This document shows, piece after piece, positions 1-8,328 of a DNA stretch of 32,526 nt; positions within the stretch are counted from its first letter, which is position 1, and each line of letters begins with the position of its first letter. This DNA is from Sulfuricurvum sp. (GTDB taxonomy: Bacteria; Campylobacterota; Campylobacteria; Campylobacterales; Sulfurimonadaceae), in NCBI RefSeq assembly GCF_022759005.1, contig NZ_JAEMQA010000062.1, positions 1 to 32,526 of the forward strand. Direction: 5' to 3'. The position numbers were made by a program, and so were the translations under genes. Below the pieces are notes generated by a model that searched no databases, was not told where the DNA came from, and worked only from the letters and a program-made list of their open reading frames with translations.

Positions 1-25
1 TATCCTTAATATATATTTTACATAT

Positions 26-670
26 TTATTTTATATTTAATATCGTACTTACTTCACCAAACAGATCGTCCATCTCCTGATCCGCTTTACTGAAAATACG
101 ATACTCTTTGATACTTTTTCCTTCGCCTACGGAGTGGGCAATATCGACACGTTGTCGCAGAATCGATACCATCAGTTCAAAATGATCCGACATACAGATA
201 AAATCAACCAAATCCCCGAACCGCTTCATTGCCGGATTGATATTGTTGAACAAAACATGCGTTTTAATCACTTCACCCTGAATATTCGATAGACTCTTGA
301 GTATCTCTTCGTATTTTTGCAGCCCCATCAGATCAAACGGTTTATCGCTTATGGGGGTGATGAGCAAATCCGAAGCGATCATCGCAACACGATTGTAAGC
401 ACTGTCAAATCCTCCGGAATCTATAATTGTGAGCGAATCGGGCGTATCAGATGCGGCATACTCCGCCAACTCTTCGGCACTGTTGAAATGGAGCATTTGT
501 ATCGGGGTGAGATCATTCTCCTGACGCAATGCATTGGTTACACTCAAAGAGCGCTGTGTGTCCAAATCAATCACCCGTGTATCGAGAATAGAGGAAAAAT
601 GAACAGCAAGATTCCACGCAACAGTTGATTTTCCGACTCCCCCTTTTTGATGAGACAATGTTACGATCAT
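26..670 (-). CDS. ParA/Soj-family ATPase (small, MinD/ParA-like)
   Basis: Deviant Walker A MIVTLSHQKGGVGKSTVAWNLA, 'RVIDLDTQRS', 'LTIIDSGG'. The ATG at 670 is preferred over the TTG at 673. Confidence 0.9.
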   Translation of the reverse strand: MIVTLSHQKGGVGKSTVAWNLAVHFSSILDTRVIDLDTQRSLSVTNALRQENDLTPIQMLHFNSAEELAEYAASDTPDSLTIIDSGGFDSAYNRVAMIASDLLITPISDKPFDLMGLQKYEEILKSLSNIQGEVIKTHVLFNNINPAMKRFGDLVDFICMSDHFELMVSILRQRVDIAHSVGEGKSIKEYRIFSKADQEMDDLFGEVSTILNIK

Positions 671-777
671 CAATATGCCTTTTATATTATTTTGATATTT
701 AAAGTATATATTTTTTAGACTTAAAATATATATTTAATCCTTTTACAACTAAAATCTTTTTTTTCACAAATTCGGTG

Positions 778-783
778 TATAAT
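778..783 (+). promoter_or_regulatory. Candidate -10 box (TATAAT) for the small membrane protein operon
   Basis: GGTGTATAATAGCG about 25 bp upstream of an AGGAG ribosome-binding site and ATG at 809. Confidence 0.55.
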
Positions 784-808
784 AGCGTATTCTATGCAGG
801 AGAATCGG

Positions 809-1210
809 ATGGGAGAAACCCAATTGCTCACGCTGTTTGTCGGTATCATTGCTGTATGTATGGTAATCATTGTCGTGGTGGTTATTTTTATCGGGATGCA
901 GTCGTTTAAAACGATGCGGAAAGTTCAAGACCTTATTACGCACGTAGAAAATGAGCTGAGTTTCCTCTCGACCAAAGGGGCAATGACGCTACATCAAATC
1001 AATGAATTGTTAATTCATCTCAAAGAGGAAACCAAAGAGCTGAGCGATAAATCCAAACTCTCCTTGCATGAATTGCACAATTTGCTTTCCTTTGTCCATG
1101 ACGAAACCAAATCCCTCGCCCTCAAAGCGTCCAACGGAATCGCAAAAGTGACGATCGGTTCCCTCGCCATCGGAGCACTGTCTCAATTTCTTAAGAAAAA
1201 AAAGGAGTAA
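809..1210 (+). CDS. Small membrane-anchored protein, one N-terminal TM helix plus coiled coil (DUF948-like)
   Basis: ORF with TM segment LLTLFVGIIAVCMVIIVVVVIFIGM and heptad-rich helix. AGGAG lies upstream of the internal ATG at 809. Confidence 0.7.
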   Translation: MGETQLLTLFVGIIAVCMVIIVVVVIFIGMQSFKTMRKVQDLITHVENELSFLSTKGAMTLHQINELLIHLKEETKELSDKSKLSLHELHNLLSFVHDETKSLALKASNGIAKVTIGSLAIGALSQFLKKKKE

Positions 1211-1213
1211 ACC

Positions 1214-1528
1214 ATGAATCAAAATAATACCCTCAGTTTTGTCCTCGGAGCAGCTATCGGTGCAGTTGCCGGCTATTATCTTTTCAAACATCAAGATAAG
1301 ATCGTTGATAAGATCCATGAACTCGAAGAGAATCTAAACATCGATCATCATCAATTGATCGACAAAGCAAAAAACAAACTTGATTCACTCACCCAAAGTG
1401 TCCAATCTACGATTGAACGCTATACCCATAGTGAAGAACCCGATCGTGACGAGTTACAATCGATTATGACAGAATTGGCAAAATTGCGTGATGAAGTGCA
1501 ATCACTCAAAACAGCCTCAGCTGAGTAA
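1214..1528 (+). CDS. YtxH-like small membrane protein
   Basis: N-terminal glycine-rich TM segment 'FVLGAAIGAVAGYYLFKHQDK' followed by a coiled coil; 3 nt after the previous gene. Confidence 0.7.
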   Translation: MNQNNTLSFVLGAAIGAVAGYYLFKHQDKIVDKIHELEENLNIDHHQLIDKAKNKLDSLTQSVQSTIERYTHSEEPDRDELQSIMTELAKLRDEVQSLKTASAE

Positions 1529-1529
1529 T

Positions 1530-1547
1530 GCAGCACTTCAGTGCTGC
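1530..1547. terminator. Hairpin between convergent genes (candidate bidirectional terminator)
   Basis: GCAGCAC-TTCA-GTGCTGC, perfect 7-bp stem with 4-nt loop. No strong T-tract. Confidence 0.45.
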
Positions 1548-3298
1548 TTGTTCACAAAACGGTTAAAACGTCCGTCCAATTTTTCCAACTCTTCTCGAGT
1601 CCCTTCTTCAAGGATAAGACCGTTTTCGAGCACGTAAATATAATCTGCACGAGTCACCGTGCTTAACCGATGTGCGATGATGATGACTGTTTTATCGTGT
1701 AAAAAACTTTCTAAGGCTTCAAACAAAGCACTCTCCGTATGAACATCAAGTGCCGATGTTGATTCATCGAAAATAACTACCTTTGGATTGGCCAATACCA
1801 TACGCGCAATACTAAGCCGCTGACGCTGGCCTCCAGAGAGTCGAATACCGAACTTGCCGACCTGCGTTTCCAGTCCCTCAGGTAAAGTAGATACAAATTC
1901 CGAGAGCTGTGCGATATTCAAGGCTTGCACTATCTTCTCATCATCAAGAGCATCCCCCATCGTTAAATTAAACCGAAGGGTGTCATTGAACATCAACGGC
2001 TGCTGCAAGACAACAAAGACCTCATCACGTACGCGGGAAAAACCGATCTCATTGACACTAACACCGTTATAAAGGATATCTCCCGAACTTGGAGGATAAA
2101 AACCAACAAGTAGCTGCGATAGGGTGCTTTTACCGCTACCGCTCGCACCGATGATCGCGACGGTGCCACCCGCACGGATGTTAAGATTTATCCCTTTTAA
2201 TACCGGCTCTTTTTCATCGTATCCAAACACCAAATCACGCGTTTGTATTGAGAGGGATTTTGCACCATCCAAAGTTTTCGTAGTACTGAGCACCGGCTCG
2301 GTAGGAAGAGACAACAGCTCATTCAAACGGGCAAGGGCATTTTTTGCGTTCGCAAAGCTGTACTGGAGCGACAACAAATCCTGTACAGGAGTCATCATAA
2401 ACCATAGATAGCCGAAAATTCCGAACATAACTCCGATCGATAAGTCCGAATACAAAACCATCACCAGTCCAAGGGCACGAAAAATCTCAAAACCGCTCAG
2501 AAAAAGGGTATACGAGTACCTCTCACCCATCAACGCTTTGATTCCATATTCGCTCGCACTATGACGCAATCTTTTCGATTGATCGATGGCATTGGCGATG
2601 AAATGCTCCTCTTTGTTGCTGGCACGAATCTGTCCGAAGAGGTCACACATCTGCGTTAGCGTATCCGATAATTCTCCAATGGTGCGGTTTTGCTCTTTTT
2701 TCAGTACTCCTACCCGAGTCGAAATTTTTCGGGTGACGATCATAATCAGAGGTTGAAAAATAAGGATCAAAATTCCAAAAAGAGGATTGATAAAAATGAG
2801 CACGACAGCAACACCGATCAAAGTGGCTATCGAAACAATAAGTTTTGAGAGAGCACCCCCTAAGAACTGCTCGATCGTATCAATATCGGTAATGAGATGG
2901 GTAATTACTTTCCCGCTGCCCAAACGTTCATATGCAGACATCGAAACATGTTTCAGATGTTCTAATGCACGAACACGAATTGCAAAACCCAACTCCTGAG
3001 AAAGCGTAATAAAAAACTTTTGAGAAACCACACTCAGAAGGAAAAAAATAAATCGCAATGCGATCGTGACAACCAACACAATACCGATGTAAAGAAGAGG
3101 TTCCTGAAGAGAGGTAATAGAGTCTATCGCTTCGGTGATTTTCCCCCCTTTTTTGAGGAGTACCTCATCCACCATTAAAGGGATAAGCAAAGGGATAGGA
3201 ATTGAGATAAGTGTGGCAAGAATTGCTATTACGTTCCCCCAAAGAAGAGAACGTTTATAGCGAAGCATCATCGTAAAAAGGTGTTTAAAAGCAATCAT
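1538..3298 (-). CDS. ABC transporter, fused permease/ATP-binding exporter (MsbA/MdlB-like)
   Basis: Six-TM N-terminus, Walker A GASGSGKST, signature LSGGQRQRLSIARM, Walker B VVIFDESTSALD. ATG at 3298; GTG at 3304 is an alternative start. Confidence 0.93.
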   Translation of the reverse strand: MIAFKHLFTMMLRYKRSLLWGNVIAILATLISIPIPLLIPLMVDEVLLKKGGKITEAIDSITSLQEPLLYIGIVLVVTIALRFIFFLLSVVSQKFFITLSQELGFAIRVRALEHLKHVSMSAYERLGSGKVITHLITDIDTIEQFLGGALSKLIVSIATLIGVAVVLIFINPLFGILILIFQPLIMIVTRKISTRVGVLKKEQNRTIGELSDTLTQMCDLFGQIRASNKEEHFIANAIDQSKRLRHSASEYGIKALMGERYSYTLFLSGFEIFRALGLVMVLYSDLSIGVMFGIFGYLWFMMTPVQDLLSLQYSFANAKNALARLNELLSLPTEPVLSTTKTLDGAKSLSIQTRDLVFGYDEKEPVLKGINLNIRAGGTVAIIGASGSGKSTLSQLLVGFYPPSSGDILYNGVSVNEIGFSRVRDEVFVVLQQPLMFNDTLRFNLTMGDALDDEKIVQALNIAQLSEFVSTLPEGLETQVGKFGIRLSGGQRQRLSIARMVLANPKVVIFDESTSALDVHTESALFEALESFLHDKTVIIIAHRLSTVTRADYIYVLENGLILEEGTREELEKLDGRFNRFVNKQH

Positions 3299-3358
3299 AA
3301 TCACGATTATATCAAAAGGAGTTTATCTCTTTGCAAGAACTATTCTAAATAATAAAAA

Positions 3359-3377
3359 TTTTCTTTTAGAAAGAAAA
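3359..3377. promoter_or_regulatory. Inverted repeat upstream of the peroxiredoxin gene
   Basis: TTTTCTTT-TAG-AAAGAAAA, 8-bp arms, in the divergent intergenic region. Confidence 0.35.
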
Positions 3378-3417
3378 ATTACTTCACATCAGTTTAGTTG
3401 CATTAAAGTTTGTGTGT

Positions 3418-3423
3418 TACAAT
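3418..3423 (+). promoter_or_regulatory. Candidate -10 box (TACAAT) for peroxiredoxin
   Basis: GTGTGTTACAATTTCC about 40 bp upstream of the ATG at 3463. Confidence 0.45.
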
Positions 3424-3462
3424 TTCCATACTTTAACATCAAAAACCACACAAGGAAAACAT

Positions 3463-4059
3463 ATGCTCGTTACTAAAAAAGCTCCTGACTTTACCGCTAC
3501 TGCCGTTCTTGGGAACAACCAAATCGTTGACAACTTCAACTTGTATGAAAATCTCGGTGAAAAAGGTGCCGTCCTTTTCTTCTATCCACTCGATTTTACA
3601 TTCGTTTGTCCGTCTGAATTGATCGCATTCGATCACCGTCTTGACGCGTTTACTGAGCGTGGAATCAACGTTATCGGTGTATCGGTTGACTCACAATTCA
3701 GCCACTTCGCATGGAAAAACACTCCGGTAAACCAAGGCGGTATCGGTCAAGTTCGCTATCCACTCGTAGCCGATTTGAACAAACAAATTTCACGTGATTA
3801 CGATGTACTTTTCGGTGAGTCGGTTGCTCTTCGCGGTTCATTTTTGATCGACAAAGACGGAACTGTCCGTCATGCGGTTATCAACGACCTTCCACTCGGG
3901 CGTAACATCGATGAGATGCTTCGTATGATCGATGCGATGTTGTTCACAAACGAGCACGGTGAAGTGTGCCCTGCAGGTTGGGCAAAAGGTGACGCCGGTA
4001 TGAAAGCAAGCACTGAGGGTGTTGCTGAATATCTTGCTGCGCACGCAGAGACACTGTAA
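3463..4059 (+). CDS. Typical 2-Cys peroxiredoxin (AhpC/TSA, Prx1 type)
   Basis: Peroxidatic Cys in DFTFVCPSE and resolving Cys in 'EVCPAGW'. AAGGAAAA ribosome-binding site before the internal ATG at 3463. Confidence 0.95.
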   Translation: MLVTKKAPDFTATAVLGNNQIVDNFNLYENLGEKGAVLFFYPLDFTFVCPSELIAFDHRLDAFTERGINVIGVSVDSQFSHFAWKNTPVNQGGIGQVRYPLVADLNKQISRDYDVLFGESVALRGSFLIDKDGTVRHAVINDLPLGRNIDEMLRMIDAMLFTNEHGEVCPAGWAKGDAGMKASTEGVAEYLAAHAETL

Positions 4060-4066
4060 TTTGAAC

Positions 4067-4140
4067 GCGACAGGAGCAAAGCCCCTGTTGCTACGCTGGC
4101 CGCTAAGGCACTAAAGCTTGCCTCTTCGAGGCAGATTTTA
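4067..4140 (+). repeat. Structured 3'-UTR repeat element, copy 1
   Basis: 8-bp stem GCGACAGG/CCTGTTGC around loop AGCAAAGCC, then TACGCT, a GCC/GGC hairpin and TGCCTC-TTC-GAGGCA. The 47-nt core from TACGCT matches copy 2 at 44 positions. Confidence 0.8.
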
Positions 4141-4182
4141 CCTCGCTCTTTTTATTAATCAAAAATACTCTATCCTTTTGTC

Positions 4183-4920
4183 ATGCAATACTCTTTTTTA
4201 GCCTCGTATCTACTCATCATCTTTGCCCTGTGGTATTCACGCCGTGAACACTTCGGTCTGGAAAAAACGATCCTCACCAACTCGATACTCGCAATGGTAC
4301 AGCTGGGAGTTCTGGGATACGCACTTGTCTATCTGTTCAAAATGGAGCATCCCGCACTCTTGTTTTTCGTTTTGCTGGGAATGGTAACGTTCGGAGCCTA
4401 TACGGCGCGTAAACGGACACCGCTGGGAGAGCAGAGTTTTAAAATCGCGTTTTATTCGATAGGGGCATCCTCTGCCATCGTTTTTTTATCGATGATGGCG
4501 TTTGGGGTGATTCATATGGTACCCCATGAGATGATCCCTATCGGGGGAATGATCATCGGAAATGCCCTCAACGTCTACACCCAAAGCACCGAACGGTTCC
4601 GCGCCGAGGTGAAAAATACGATCGAGACAATCGAGGGGATGGTGGCACTGGGGGCTCCGCTTAAAGAAGCGTTATCTTTTGCCTCCAAAGCCTCCGTCAA
4701 AGCCTCTATGATCCCCACACTCAACATGCTCCAAACAGTGGGAATCATCCATATCCCCGGCATCACGACGGGGATGCTCCTAGCCGGAGCCGATCCGCTC
4801 AAAGCGATATCCTATCAACTCGCCGTCATGTACATGATGGTCGCCGTCGCACTCCTCTCAGCCGTATTGAGCACCCTATTTTCCTATCGAGTGATTATCG
4901 GAGCGGCGTTTAAAAATTAA
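4183..4920 (+). CDS. fetB: FetB/UPF0014-family ABC permease
   Basis: Family-like sequence RKRTPLGEQSFKIAFY, IGGMIIGNALNVYTQSTERFRAEV, PTLNMLQTVGIIHIPGITTGMLLAGADP; multiple TM segments. Confidence 0.85.
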   Translation: MQYSFLASYLLIIFALWYSRREHFGLEKTILTNSILAMVQLGVLGYALVYLFKMEHPALLFFVLLGMVTFGAYTARKRTPLGEQSFKIAFYSIGASSAIVFLSMMAFGVIHMVPHEMIPIGGMIIGNALNVYTQSTERFRAEVKNTIETIEGMVALGAPLKEALSFASKASVKASMIPTLNMLQTVGIIHIPGITTGMLLAGADPLKAISYQLAVMYMMVAVALLSAVLSTLFSYRVIIGAAFKN

Positions 4921-4936
4921 GCGCACTAGTGCGCTT
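4919..4936. repeat. Perfect 18-bp palindrome AAGCGCACTAGTGCGCTT
   Basis: Self-complementary, starting in the fetB stop codon, between convergent genes. Possible terminator or binding site. Confidence 0.7.
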
Positions 4937-4985
4937 GGGCATTCCGCCGTGGACATTGTGCCCCCAGCGGGTAAAACACAACGTT

Positions 4986-5016
4986 AGCGTAGTCATCGGG
5001 GCTTTGCTTCGATGAC
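4986..5016 (-). repeat. Structured 3'-end hairpin, copy 3 (5' part of the element only)
   Basis: Minus strand GTCATCGA-AGCAAAGCC-CCGATGAC-TACGCT. Same loop as copy 1 and same TACGCT flank, with different but complementary arms. The helicase stop codon lies in the 3' arm. Confidence 0.65.
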
Positions 5017-6261
5017 ATACTCATTACTTCCCTCACTAAACCGTTTTGCCCTAGGGTGGACAAAGCAGAGTTTTTCCCATCCCCGATGCGGGCGGATCAG
5101 TATGACGCGATGCGCCGAAACAGAGCGTGATAATGCGACATAAAACTGTGACGGGGCGAAAATCTCGTTCGTCTCGATGACATAATCAGCCAGAGACATC
5201 CCCTGCGATTTATGGATCGTGATTGCAAATGCCAGTGTCAGGGGGAACTGACTAAGAGTAAGAAGTTTCTCTTCGATAGCAGGGCCCCCTTTTTCCACCC
5301 AACGCGTTTTTACCGTATCGACCCGCTCTACTTTGACATTTACCCCATCGGCTTTTTTCACCCAAATCAGGTCACTCTCAATGGAAGTTATCACTCCCCG
5401 TTCGCCGTTGTAGTAGTTCCAAGCATTGCGGGTAAAGAGAATCGGAGCACCCACTTTGAGGCTCAAAATAGGCTCAATACGGCTCTCGGTCATAAACCTC
5501 TCCACATCACGATCCTGCATTTTTTTATCGTGAATCGTGACATAGGTCTCCACCTCGATCATCTCCCCGTACAAATGCTCCAACTGGGAACGGTTATGAT
5601 TTTGAGCGCTGATATTTTTACCAAACAGCAGCGTCATCGTGCTCATATCTTCGGCCAGCGGTTTAATCAACGCCTCAAGAGCCTCGTGCGCCGCTTCATC
5701 GAGACGTGCATGACGCACTTTCTCCAATAGCTCCAGAAACTTCGCTTCATGGGTACGATATGACCCTTCCAAGTGGAGCGTCTCAAATCCAAGCCGCTCC
5801 CACGAGTGAGATTCAAACGCAAAGCAGATCGGCTCATTCCCGCGGGTTACAGGGGGGAGCTGCAAAAAATCTCCCACCACGATAACACGACCGCTAAATT
5901 CGGCTTGCAGCAATCGAAGCCGTATCATATCAAGCAGCGGCGCACCCACCATTGAAATCTCATCGATGACAATAATCTGCATAGAACGGATCAGTTTGAT
6001 GATTTTTTCGGCGGGCTCAAGCTTGCCATTTCTCTCCAGTTCCTCTTGGGAATTGGCGATCCCTAGATCAAAAAAACTGTGAAGCGTCTGCCCTCCGATC
6101 AGCGTTGCCGCCATCCCCGTCGAGGCGAGACGGGCTACCGATTTTCCCTTTTGTACCGCATCCTCGATCAGGGCACGGGTGAGGGTCGTTTTCCCTGATC
6201 CCGCCCCTCCGGTGATAAAGAGGTTGGAGGTTTCTAAAATAGAAAGTGCTTTTTCAATCAT
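4993..6261 (-). CDS. Pif1-like / RecD-like superfamily 1B helicase
   Basis: Walker A ITGGAGSGKTTL, Walker B IIVIDEISMV, 'VVGDFLQLPPV', and C-terminal 'AFAITIHKSQGMSL' and 'QFYVALSRS'. Confidence 0.92.
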   Translation of the reverse strand: MIEKALSILETSNLFITGGAGSGKTTLTRALIEDAVQKGKSVARLASTGMAATLIGGQTLHSFFDLGIANSQEELERNGKLEPAEKIIKLIRSMQIIVIDEISMVGAPLLDMIRLRLLQAEFSGRVIVVGDFLQLPPVTRGNEPICFAFESHSWERLGFETLHLEGSYRTHEAKFLELLEKVRHARLDEAAHEALEALIKPLAEDMSTMTLLFGKNISAQNHNRSQLEHLYGEMIEVETYVTIHDKKMQDRDVERFMTESRIEPILSLKVGAPILFTRNAWNYYNGERGVITSIESDLIWVKKADGVNVKVERVDTVKTRWVEKGGPAIEEKLLTLSQFPLTLAFAITIHKSQGMSLADYVIETNEIFAPSQFYVALSRSVSAHRVILIRPHRGWEKLCFVHPRAKRFSEGSNEYVIEAKPR

Positions 6262-7330
6262 CCTGATCCTTCAAAACAATTACCCTTCCAAACGGCACCG
6301 ATACACTTTTGGATGCAACCCATACAACCTCATACGAAGGTTCATAGGGGGGAAATTTCCCCTCCAAATCGGTAAAATAGAGGAGCATTTTAGGCTGAAA
6401 AGCAAACGTTTCGACCAGCTCAAACACCGGCGTAAAATCGGTCCCTCCCCCTCCGAGAAGATCATACTCGATTTTATCGCCGTTTTCACAATGGTGAATA
6501 CTGCGAACACGATCATCGCATACGATCACATCGATACTGTACGAACCAAATGCTTCCATGATCGATTCGATTTCACCGATAAACACTGAGAGTAATAACT
6601 CCTCTATCGAACCCGAAGAGTCAATTGCGATAACCAGCTCAAGGCGACGTGAGCGAACTCCCGGTAAATACACCCCGTTATACAGAAGCTTTTTCGAAGG
6701 CGGCATGAGGGTATAATCGCTCACATAATACCCCCCAATCATGTCGCGCAGTTCACTTCTCCAATCAATCCGATTTTTAGATTGAAGTCCAAATTGCCGA
6801 CAAAATGATTCAGCGTACGGATCATCTTTTTCCATCGCTTCATGCACACGTTTCTCTCTTTGTGCACGGGATAACTTTTCCTCTAAGCCCTCGCCGTCTC
6901 TGTGATCGTCCGCATCCCGATCGTTTTGTTCTTGATCCAAAAACTCTTTTGAGAGCTCCGTATAGATCTCCTCCGCACTAAGATTTCCAAAGCGCTTATC
7001 ATAACTGATTTTTGGCGGAGGGGTAAATCCGCTCTCTATGAGAAGGGTATTGATCGCATAATCACAGGCCATATTCCATAGCCACGGGCTTCGATTTCCC
7101 CGACGAAGGGTATGCGACAGAGCTTCATGCAAAGCTCCGTTACACAAAACAAACATTTTTTCTTCGATGCTGAGAGATTCGACATACCCCTCACGATACT
7201 CTATTGTATTGTCTTTAACGCTAAAACTTTCGATATTATCATTGAGAATCATCTCCATCCCTGAAGCTATCATCCCAAAAAACGGGTACTCAAGTAAAAG
7301 TTTGGCTTTGAGAGGAGAGAAATCACTCAT
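6254..7330 (-). CDS. VWA-like domain protein with N-terminal DUF2201-type (putative metallopeptidase) region
   Basis: 'LHEALSHTLRRGNRSPWLWNMACDYAIN' and a C-terminal VWA domain with MIDAS LVIAIDSSGSIEE. Confidence 0.85.
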   Translation of the reverse strand: MSDFSPLKAKLLLEYPFFGMIASGMEMILNDNIESFSVKDNTIEYREGYVESLSIEEKMFVLCNGALHEALSHTLRRGNRSPWLWNMACDYAINTLLIESGFTPPPKISYDKRFGNLSAEEIYTELSKEFLDQEQNDRDADDHRDGEGLEEKLSRAQREKRVHEAMEKDDPYAESFCRQFGLQSKNRIDWRSELRDMIGGYYVSDYTLMPPSKKLLYNGVYLPGVRSRRLELVIAIDSSGSIEELLLSVFIGEIESIMEAFGSYSIDVIVCDDRVRSIHHCENGDKIEYDLLGGGGTDFTPVFELVETFAFQPKMLLYFTDLEGKFPPYEPSYEVVWVASKSVSVPFGRVIVLKDQDD

Positions 7331-8328
7331 AACAAATACTCATACGCCTCAACCCATTCGCCAAACGCATCGAGATGCTCCATTGCCACACCTTGACGCT
7401 GTAAATCTTGAACAATCATCACCGCAAATTCGTTTTTCAGCTTCAGACTATATTGCAAAACATGACTTACCGCTTCATCCGAAGGATCATTGAGGAGTCG
7501 TAAAATCAATGCAGAGGAGAGCGCATAGAGGGTTGAAAGATCTTCGCTTGAGTCCACGTCTTCGCCCCGAATGATCGCTTCGATATCGGGCAATTTATCC
7601 ATGACCTGTACAAATCCCAAAAAATCAACCGCTGCATCGTCCCCCACTGCACCGCTAATCGCTTCAAGCCAGAGGTTTTTAGGTAAAGGGCTCTTCAAGA
7701 TCGAATGTACCGCTTCCCAACTGCGCGGTGTAGGGAAACTGCGTTCGTTTTTTAGCGGATCAAATCCAAAAAGTGCACTGTTTTTATAAGCGATATATCC
7801 GATTACACGAGAATCAATCCCCCGTTTCAGTGCCCAGTCCCGCCAATCCTGTGCGTTAACTTCCATCTCGATATGGACAAAGCGGTTCGCCAACGGAGAG
7901 GGGAGGCGATATACAACACCACGATCCCCCTCACGATTACCCGCAGCTACAATCGCCCAGCCAATCGGTAATTCATACTCTCCGACACGACGATCCAAAA
8001 TCAGCTGATACGCCGATGCTTGAACGGCAGGAGCGGCAGAGTTAAGTTCATCAAGAAACAAAATCCCAGCTCCATCACGCGGTAAAAACGAGGGTGGTGC
8101 CCACAAGGCGGTATGGGACTCCCGCTCGTAAAACGGAATCCCTTTGAGATCGGTCGGATCCATGAGCGAGAGACGTAAATCGATGCACTCTATCCCTTTT
8201 TCACGGGCTAGCTGTTTGATAATCGAAGATTTGCCGATCCCTGGTGCACCCCACAAAAATGTGGGTATTTTGGAATCAATCAAGGAACGCATCGTCTCTA
8301 TCGTATCTTTTGGCTGCATCAATACCAT
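7327..8328 (-). CDS. MoxR-family AAA+ ATPase
   Basis: Walker A LWGAPGIGKSSI, Walker B GILFLDELNSA, 'AAGNREGDRGVVYRLPSPLANRFVHIEM'. Confidence 0.93.
   Translation of the reverse strand: MVLMQPKDTIETMRSLIDSKIPTFLWGAPGIGKSSIIKQLAREKGIECIDLRLSLMDPTDLKGIPFYERESHTALWAPPSFLPRDGAGILFLDELNSAAPAVQASAYQLILDRRVGEYELPIGWAIVAAGNREGDRGVVYRLPSPLANRFVHIEMEVNAQDWRDWALKRGIDSRVIGYIAYKNSALFGFDPLKNERSFPTPRSWEAVHSILKSPLPKNLWLEAISGAVGDDAAVDFLGFVQVMDKLPDIEAIIRGEDVDSSEDLSTLYALSSALILRLLNDPSDEAVSHVLQYSLKLKNEFAVMIVQDLQRQGVAMEHLDAFGEWVEAYEYLL

Noticed and set aside
4067-5016. Integron attC-site interpretation of the hairpin family
   Set aside because: Variable stem plus conserved ends is reminiscent, but the RYYYAAC/GTTRRRY core pairs are not present and there is no integrase or cassette array in the window.
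5212-5730. 172-aa plus-strand ORF, and others at 11922-12374, 14506-15018, 17933-18469 and 20817-21281
   Set aside because: All lie antisense within confident genes (helicase, pnp, mlaD-like, purD, guaA) with no domain signature.
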